Positions 56,609 to 64,000 of a stretch of 64,000 nt of DNA are shown one piece after another. The notes under the pieces were generated by a model. That model saw only the letters and a list, made by a program, of their open reading frames with translations. It had not been told where the DNA came from and did no database searches. Both the position numbers and the translations under genes were made by a program. Origin of the DNA: Micropterix aruncella (Eukaryota; Arthropoda; Insecta; Lepidoptera; Micropterigidae). The DNA is taken from contig OX155961.1 of the NCBI GenBank assembly GCA_944548615.1, positions 30,052,770 through 30,116,769 of the forward strand. Reading direction: 5' to 3'. The first letter of the stretch is position 1. Every line of letters begins with the position of its first letter.

Positions 56609-57579
56609 GTGTAACTCCACAACTTTCGCGTTTCATTTACCTAAATACTTATCTAAATATGTATACTTTTGCAAATATACTTTGTCTACATGTTATAGGC
56701 GATAATATATTACTATTAACATCATATTATTTAATAATAGTTTAAAATAATAATACATAACCTGAGTATATATAACTTTCCTAACAAAATGTTTTCCAAA
56801 TTATTTGCACGGCTTAAGTTATAATTGGCATAAGAACATATATTTTTTAGGGAATTATGTATCTAGTTATAAGATCATGCTGTTACCATACCTAAATAAA
56901 TAAAAAAATAAAATAAAACAAAAGAAACATATTGGGGTGCGTCTATGATTGGTTTATAGGAAATTGACCCCCCGCCCTAGCTCCTCAGATCCAAACAAAA
57001 CTAATTGAATTGGAATATAGGATGATTGTTTTATAATAGAAATGGCTGAACCAATCGTTTCTATCGAACCAATTAGTTGGGCACATTACAATCAAATAAA
57101 AATCGAAGCATTCCATCATACAAAAAAATGCCTTAAATTTAATATCCCATTTTTTACCCTCCCCCCCCCCCTCCTCCAAAAGGAGGAGAGTAGTAACACC
57201 GGCTGGAAATTTCAGTTTGACCTAAAATTCGTCAAGTTCGGGTAACTTTTGTTTAATTTCTTCCCTTGTCTGTTGTTCCCTTTTCCGTTCATTCCTGTGA
57301 CTTAAAAGCGTCAATACTTCTTTTTGTTCATGATTATTTTCAAATTGTACTTTTGACTCCACTTCACACACAGCCCATGACCAAAATAAATAAAAGTTAG
57401 ATGTTTTTTAAAAATAGTTCGACTAGTTGTGTCTAGGTAACGATTTTGAGCAAATTTAAAACTATTTGAAAAATCAAGATATCTTAACATATTGTTATTA
57501 CTTTAGTTAGACTAACAACCAAAAGCCCCCTTGCCCCCCTAGCACTGTGGGCCCTGGTGCACTACACCACCTTGCACCT

Positions 57580-57700
57580 TTGTACTCCTTCTTGTACACC
57601 TTAGCACACCTTGCACTCCTTGTACACCTTGTACACCTTGCGGTGTGCCTATGTACACCGGCGGTTGCGGTGTACAACTTGTACACCTTGTATACCTGAG
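57580..57700. repeat. Degenerate CTTGTACACC repeats
   Basis: About ten imperfect copies of CTTGTACACC, with CACCTTGCA variants. The 74-aa minus frame across it is repeat-encoded. Confidence 0.8.
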
Positions 57701-57965
57701 TATGATCGTTACATGCAGTCAACAAATGCATTGATTTCCAGTGAAATGCACTGACACAAATTCAGCCATTATTCTACCTCGGCAGCGATGAATCAGCACG
57801 ATGAAACAATACTTTTACTCGAAATATCTTGGATTGCATCATTTTTCGGCATATATAAACCGGCGAAAATACGACCAAAGTATCATTCCTCGAGTGATCA
57901 CGTCCCCCAACACAGCGACGGCATACCCGGCACTCTCTCTCACGGTAGGGTAGACTGAAGAGCTG

Positions 57966-58709
57966 TCAGTCCGTTGTTTTGCGGGTAGGCCGCAAACCGC
58001 TGCCGCCACTGCGTAGGTTATAACGGTGGTGGGGGGCCGGGCTCGGAGCGCGGGAATTTTGAAAATCCGTCTTGCACACAACACTCACTGTATCCTGTTT
58101 TACGTCTTTGCGTTCGGCGTTCGGCGGCGGGAACATTTTAAGAAGAGGGTTCCACGTAGAAGAGAGTTTGTAGCCGTCGTCTCTATTGAAGTTCGGAGTT
58201 CTTATTATTTCAATGGCTTCCCGGATCATGCGAGGAAAGTAGAATTGTTCCTTGGATAGAACAATGGGATTTTGAAACTGCATCCAGTGGTTACTTCCGC
58301 TATCCAATATATGTTCGCAGATCGCCGATTTTTCTCGCTGAACGTTTTTAACAGCTTTGATGTGTTCTGTCAGTCGCGTGGCTATGGGCCGTTTCGTTTG
58401 TCCAACGTAGGCTAGACCGCAGCTGCATTCGACTTTATACACACCCGGGGTTTGCAGTGGTATTACATCCTTTACAGGCCTCAAAAATCGAGCTATATTT
58501 TGGGTCGGTTTGAAGATAGTTTTTATATCGAATCTGTTTAGCATCTTACTTATTCGATCAGTCACGCCCTTGACGTATGGTAAGAATGCTCCGAAGCATC
58601 TGTTCAGCATTTTCCGAAGGAGATGGAACATGTCAATGATGTCCTTAGGAAAAATGGAGACGGAAAATATCACGATACACGCACACGATCTAATACAGAC
58701 GAAACTCAA
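57966..58709 (-). pseudogene. Penelope-like element, GIY-YIG endonuclease C-terminus
   Basis: A 247-aa frame. GVYKVECSCGLAYVGQTKRP (GIY at about residues 89-91, YVG 101-103), Arg112 and His116 in TRLTEH, then REAIEIIRTPNFNRDDGYKL with the catalytic Glu. This is the GIY-YIG domain at the C-terminus of canonical Penelope-like reverse transcriptases, which nicks the insertion target. The upstream RT domain is missing; the first 40 residues come from the flanking inverted piece. The domain looks intact, so the copy is not old. A short part is repeated inverted at 58736-58810. Confidence 0.82.
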
Positions 58710-58735
58710 AAACCGAGCAGATCAAGAGCATTCTT

Positions 58736-58810
58736 ACCATACGTCAAGGGCGTGACTGATCGAATAAGTAAGATGCTAAACAGATTCGATATAAAAACTA
58801 TCTACAAGTA
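58736..58810 (+). repeat. Inverted duplicate of Penelope-like sequence
   Basis: CATACGTCAAGGGCGTGACT, GAATAAGTAAGATGCTAAAC and ATATAAAAACTATCT match the complement of 58510-58585, so the two form a hairpin with a spacer of about 150 bp. Confidence 0.85.
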
Positions 58811-58883
58811 CGTATTGCACTTTAGCCACTGGTCTAGGCCACTTGGGGCGCCAACTTTTCAGAAATGTTTTTTATGTCCCCCG

Positions 58884-58960
58884 TAAAAGTTCCCCGCAAA
58901 TCTTACAATGTAAGATCAGGCGACCTAACCACTATCCCACCGGACCGGGCCGTGTTATAA
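58884..58960 (-). repeat. tRNA-like SINE head, copy 2
   Basis: The minus strand reads GGTCCGGTGGGATAGTGG, TTAGGTCGCCTGATCTTAC and ATTGTAAGATTTGCGGGG: A-box-like start and the same anticodon-arm-like hairpin as at 11.4 kb. The B box is cut off. Confidence 0.65.
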
Positions 58961-58989
58961 ATTAGTATAATTGTCATAAAACATTGACA

Positions 58990-60030
58990 GTTGGCCGCTG
59001 CCAGCCTGTGCGATCATATTTTGTTATTGTACCCGTCTTTGCTATGCGACGTAAGCGTTGTCAAAAAATGTTTAACGGTCCACTATTGCCAGGGCGATAT
59101 TGTTTTATTTATATACACGCCTATTCTACACTACATCGTCGTCAGAATGTTTGACAGCCCAAAAGGGGCCCGAAAAGTGCAAAGGGGCCCCCCGAGATTT
59201 CAACGGCCTAAGGGCCTCTACATGGGTTAATCCGGCACTGCACCCCATTGTTTAAAGAATTATCGAATACCATAACTTCCTGAAGGGGGAGGGGCCGGGT
59301 TTGCCGTAGTAGTTGACCGTCTGTTCATCCGTCCATCCGTCCATCGATATAAAGTGTTCGTCTGTCCATCCGTTCGCACCCGGATCTCAGAAACTATAAG
59401 TCCTAGCGAGAATAGTTAACGGCAAAGGGACTCGGTATGGTCTGAAACGGGATCTTCGTTTCTTATTGTGTTGTTATATGTCTATTGTAGATATGCCTAG
59501 TAATTGAAAACATCCGAAAAATTGTACTTTGATACTTACTCCCTTTGCCGCCCTACGAATTGCCGCCCGAATCCGCCCCAGCAAACAGCCCGCACTCCGA
59601 CAAGGGGATCAATTATGATGTCCAGCGCGGGCGGTGCGCGGCTTGGTCGGATCGCTCATCCCCGCTATCGGAAGAGCCCCAGTCGATTGAGCCCCACCCA
59701 AACGGAATATTTGAATACCGCCCAATCCGTAATATTTATTATCATATGATTCGTCGGTCACTATATTCAGTGCCGCGCCGATAATGGCCAGCGCCTATGC
59801 GCAAAACCAACGAAGCGCCTCTGAAGCAGTTTTGAATGAGTGAACGACTTTGCTACTATCTATCTATATAAATGAAAATGAAATGCTGTTCGTTGGTAAG
59901 GGCATATTAGGTTGAACGGCTGAAACATTTTTTTCTACAATGTTCGTAATATTTTATTTACAATGTTCGTAATACTACAATGTTCGTAATATTTTAAATT
60001 TCAATAGAGTCATATTTATTTTTCATTTTA
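58990..60030. other. No gene recognised
   Basis: Includes a GC-richer segment (59160-59240; 59540-59800) with two overlapping frames, neither of a known family, and a CCATCCGTCCATC short repeat at 59325. Confidence 0.35.
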
Positions 60031-60044
60031 TTTTGATTGGGAGT

Positions 60045-60735
60045 TAATGGGCCCTTGCTGAGTTGGCCACCCATTCTGTTCAGGGTTGGTCACACTCACG
60101 GGTCAACACCTATCCGACGGCCTCCACGCGTGAAGTGCGAACCTGGGTATATATAGGACTCTGGCCTTATGGTTAGTTTCCCCTGGGAATCAACCTTCTG
60201 GCGCTCCTGGCTAAACGGTCTGCGCACCGTGTGGCATAAGCCAATCGACTGTGCACTCTGACTAACAGTCGGGGGAGTCTGGAAGCAGTACTGTTTCCTA
60301 TAGAGCGGGGGTGGCCGCGGACCTTACGGCGACTGCTCTTGAAACGACCATCGGCTATCCGATCCTGGGTGAACAGCCGGGCAAAGAATGCCGTGGTTTG
60401 CGATAGATTCGGTACACACCGTTTCACCGCCTCGTAAGGGAGAGACCGCGCAAGCGACCTCGAACTCGGAACCAATCGAGAGACTGGAGTAGTCTGGTCG
60501 TAATTGGAAGTAAGGGTGTGAGTGTAAGCCCGCTAGGTAACACTCCTGGCTATCTCGCGGTTAAGGTGTTGGCCTCTTACGAGGTTGTGGCGCAGCTTGA
60601 TGCGATCTTCTGCGCTCACTTCAGGGAGACTGAACGACTAATCGTTAAAACTTCCTGAGGTGACGGGCTTGCCCGCTGTAGTTGACAACTCTAGTTGTGG
60701 TGTAGTATCGTGGAGTTTTACCAGGCTTCCCACTT
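60045..60735 (+). mobile_element. 650-bp retroposon, copy with AAAT tail
   Basis: Starts GGGCCCTTGCTGAGTTGGCC and ends TTCCCACTTAAATAAATAAA. Nearly colinear with the reverse complement of 31611-32259. The 100-aa minus frame here (60475-60173) is antisense and not conserved between copies. Confidence 0.75.
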
Positions 60736-60889
60736 AAATAAATAAAACAGAATTGAAACTAAATTAAAATAAAGGAACGACTATAGAGATAAACATGCCA
60801 CGAGCAAAGACGTACTTATGCATTGGTCGATTTCGTCTATCCGAAGTATTATTTAAGTTGAAATCCATCATAACCTATTTTTTTTTGTT

Positions 60890-61570
60890 AATGAAAATCT
60901 CACTTCTTCTTCTTAAAGTGCCATCTCCTATCGGGAATCGGCGGTCATTATGGCCACTTAGGCCCGTGAGGTTGCGGCGCGGAACAACTCGGTGCTTCTT
61001 GAGTTAAACCATTCAGCGGGGTTTTGTATCCAGTGGGGTCTTCTTCGGCCAGGTCTTCGGCGGCCTTTTATCTTTAAGGTGGTATTTGTTACCACACATT
61101 ATATGGCCCGTGTATTGTAATTTCCTTCTCTTTATGGTCTTCAGTAATTCCAATCCTTTGTACATTCTTTGCAGCACCGTCTCATTTGTGACTATCCGTC
61201 CAAGATGTTTTCAGTATTCTCCTGTTAACCCACATTTCGTAAGCTTCTAACATTTTACACAAAGTCTGGGTAAGTATCCACGGTTCTACTCCATACAGGA
61301 CGATTGAAAATATGTAACACCGCATTGGGCGGCATTTAGTGGAGATTTTGAGACTATGGTTGCAGTAGGGTTGGCTCATTTTGATAAACGCAGCTCTAGC
61401 TTGTTCTATACGTCATCTGACTTCCAAACTATGGTCTTCTTGATCATTCACAATACAGCCAAGGTATTTATATTAGCGAACCCTCTCCAGAGGTTGGTTC
61501 TTGATGTGGAGGGGGGCAGCTGACGATGTACGTCCGACGACCATGAGCTTGGTCTTCTTAAGGTTGCTTA
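60890..61570 (-). pseudogene. RTE-like reverse transcriptase C-terminal fragment
   Basis: The minus strand reads KKTKLMVVGRTS (after the YADD region), LYGVEPWILTQTL and LEAYEMWVNRRILKTSWTD, then degraded KRRKLQYTGHI, the same domain order as the RRLRWFGHV element at 33.8 kb. Several frameshifts. Confidence 0.8.
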
Positions 61571-61599
61571 AATAAAAATGAAAAGAATTAAAACTAAAC

Positions 61600-63350
61600 G
61601 AAAATGAAGTAACGACTAAAGAGATACACATGTCATGATCAAAGATATACATAATATGAGGACACCAGGGGAAGAACGATAAATGTACCATATTTCTTCT
61701 TTTTAAACAAAGTATGAAAAAATGTGCGCTGTACCCATAAGATAATTACGGCAAAAACGAATAGGATTTATATCGATGATGGAACCGTCAAAAATAGACA
61801 TTTTTGAAATAGCATGTTGGGGAAAAACGATGAGAATCGAATCGATTGTGGGGAATATTGATGTATTATATACACATATTATAATGTTCTTAAACAATAA
61901 TATCAACCCTAACTAAATATGACATCAAATAATACTAAAATAAAATATGACTCCTGACCATGTGTACCGCGAAGCTCTACTCTACAGTCCTCGTAAAGCA
62001 GTCTTAACTCCGCGTACACTGTTGCAATCTTGATGTTAGGGTTGGATCAGCAGCACTCCTTACACTTGCCACAGTATCGTCGAGAAATGAACTACGTTTG
62101 TTTCCTGAATCCTTCGAGTGTCGCTCTGCACTGTTCTTGACCGAATAAAACGCAGGTTTGGTGAAGCGTCCTTTAATCCTCCCAGACCTACGCAATACAA
62201 TCAACGCGCACACTGAGCCGCTCTTCGTTAGACACTGAATTCAAAATATCCTAGCCGCATGCTACCCGTTGATCTAACTAGGGATAACGCCTTCACAATC
62301 TCCTAATATCGTACGATAAACTTATTTACATAACTTATTTTCCTGTTGCTGAGGGCATATCTTAAAATATATATACAACACTATTTGTTAAATGGACGTA
62401 AGGTCTCTTCCTAATTAACATTACACTATGATTAATTAGTCTAACAAGATGCTACACACTAGGAACGCTGTTTATAGTCCAAAAACACGTAGGGTGAGTC
62501 GACCTTAGCCCATATATGCTCTCCCTTCGTCATTTCGACCGTTCATGTAATTTGACACTCCCTCGTTTGCCAGAGATGGACCTTCCTTCTGCGAAGTGAG
62601 GCAATATGCATTCCTAGCCCCCTGTATTGTGATATTTTGCGGCACACCATGAAATGACCATGATAATACACTATGACTCCTGACCATGAACACCTTTGTA
62701 TCCTTGCCTCAAATCTTTAAAGTCGTTTTTCTCAGTTACACAAAAACATAACCCTCATCGTTCTTCCCCTGATGTCCTCATATGCATTTGTCGATTTAGT
62801 CTATCCGAAGTATAATTCAAGTTAAAATCCATTATGACCCATTAAAAATCTAATGAAAATCACACAGAGTTACGTAACGAGACAATGCGCTTCCCCTCGT
62901 GCGAGGTTTCAAAATGGGAATTTTAACAAGGCCCTCAGAGCGATGGGCAACAAAAGAAGTGGTGTTCGCGTACCCGGGTGGCTCCTCTCCTACCTCGCAG
63001 CGTGTGTGATGCCATGCATATTCATTAGATTACACTGATAGGAGGCCTCGCATATGCAAATCATATTTTACAAGGACTGCACTGCGAAAGAATGACACCA
63101 GAGGAACACGTATGTCTCTAACCACCTGCCTATGTATCAAGCGAAACGAATATACATGCACAGCGATGAAGATGGCAAAAACACAGTTGTCTTATTAACA
63201 GGGAAGCACCTAGGCCCTAGGGCATCGATCTTACTGCGAGATTTCGAAATTCTTCCAATGCTCGTGTGTCACAAATGCTGCGAGCCCTTATTCTTCTTTT
63301 TTCTTATGATGGCTCCACTCAAAGAGGTTGATTTCTGTCCGGTGTAGGTA
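61600..63350. other. No gene recognised
   Basis: Short diverged repeats only: GTCGATTT.GTCTATCCGAAGTAT at 60826 and 62789, and CACTATGACTCCTGACCATG-like words at 61949 and 62668. No frame with a known family. Confidence 0.4.
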
Positions 63351-63486
63351 ACTTTGTAATATCATTGATTTTATGTGTATTAGATATATAGATATTAGAT
63401 AGCTCACGATATGTTATATAGGTATTATATAGCTCAATGACGTACTAAGTTTTGGCGCCGGTAAATTTGTTTGTATCTTATTTATA

Positions 63487-63925
63487 ATGGCAAAACTGGG
63501 CATACTGGAATGCCCGGTGGAGCCAGTTGTTGGGGTCCCCCTCGCTATAGGTAAGAAAATCATCAGGGACTGCTTGGAGCAGAAATATCGTCGCCAGTCA
63601 AAATCCATGATAAAGCAACCACTTCCAAAGAAAACCAAGGTCCTACTTGATATGAGCAAGAAGAACCTTAGAACCACTATCGGTCTCCTCACCGGACACA
63701 CGACTTTTAGAGCACATATTTTCAACCTTGGCTTGACCGAGAGCAAGGACTGACGAATATATGGCGAAGAGGACAACATACACATAGTTGGTCGCTGCCC
63801 AGGCCTCGCAGCAAAAAGACACAGTTTACTGGGACGAGCCATTCTCGAACCCAGCGATATGCCCAACTTGAAGGTCAGTGATCTGCATGGACTGGTAAGC
63901 AGTACCGGGCTACTAGCAGATTACT
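63487..63925 (+). pseudogene. LINE zinc-finger/C-terminal end (GLLTGHTTFRAHIFNLGL)
   Basis: Reads RTTIGLLTGHTTFRAHIFNLGL, then (after TGA at 63751) RIYGEEDNIHIVGRCPGLAAKR and GRAILEPSDMPNL, the domain after RNase H in R1/I-like elements. The expected Cys codons before EED are lost (one is the TGA). A CAATGCC MITE end lies just before it at 63400-63440. Confidence 0.75.
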
Positions 63926-64000
63926 GACCCAACCACAACTTGGGTTGTTACAAAATATCTTATAGATCCAAGTGATTTATAGGGCTGGAAACAAGCCCCC

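Noticed and set aside
59504..59784. Two overlapping plus-strand frames in GC-richer sequence
   Set aside because: No recognisable domain, no splice context, no conservation that I can judge.
60173..60475. 100-aa Arg/Ser-rich minus-strand frame
   Set aside because: Antisense to the retroposon; the corresponding region of the 31.6 kb copy does not keep the frame.

Overview
The window is eukaryotic nuclear DNA, most likely from an insect: AT-rich, GT-AG introns, and crowded with mariner, hAT, TTAA-specific, Penelope-like and several non-LTR elements. The order was not settled. All family calls are from motifs read by eye; no database was searched.

Host gene. One conserved gene is recognised, on the minus strand. 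It is a complete DHX34 orthologue (DEAH-box RNA helicase of nonsense-mediated decay). I joined 20 exons from the ATG at 52565 to the stop at 7523 (45 kb). All phases agree and give a 3,390-nt CDS of 1,129 residues. Every helicase motif is present, and the C-terminus ends in two Cys/His zinc-binding motifs.

Region by region. 1-7.5 kb lies downstream of DHX34: old repeats, a reverse-transcriptase scrap, a palindromic MITE, and Penelope and mariner remnants. 7.5-52.6 kb is DHX34 with introns full of nested elements. Examples are a hAT (8-bp target duplication) inside a dead mariner at 9 kb; a 5'-truncated endonuclease-type LINE with a hammerhead ribozyme inside another mariner at 12.9-15.8 kb; an internally deleted DNA transposon at 18.9-21.0 kb; and (TA)n inverted repeats beside a 200-bp assembly gap at 40.2 kb. 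52.6-64 kb lies upstream of DHX34. It holds a TIR MITE, a fold-back cluster, a LINE with a 16-bp repeat tail, a Penelope GIY-YIG fragment, and LINE and retroposon copies. I see no second host gene.

Most interesting points. (1) A type III hammerhead-like motif at the 3' end of LINE family A, overlapping its last codons. (2) A three-helix RNA in the matching place of family B, whose closing helix shows a compensatory change between copies. (3) A duplicated segment across the gap, in which one copy lacks a (TA)n element.
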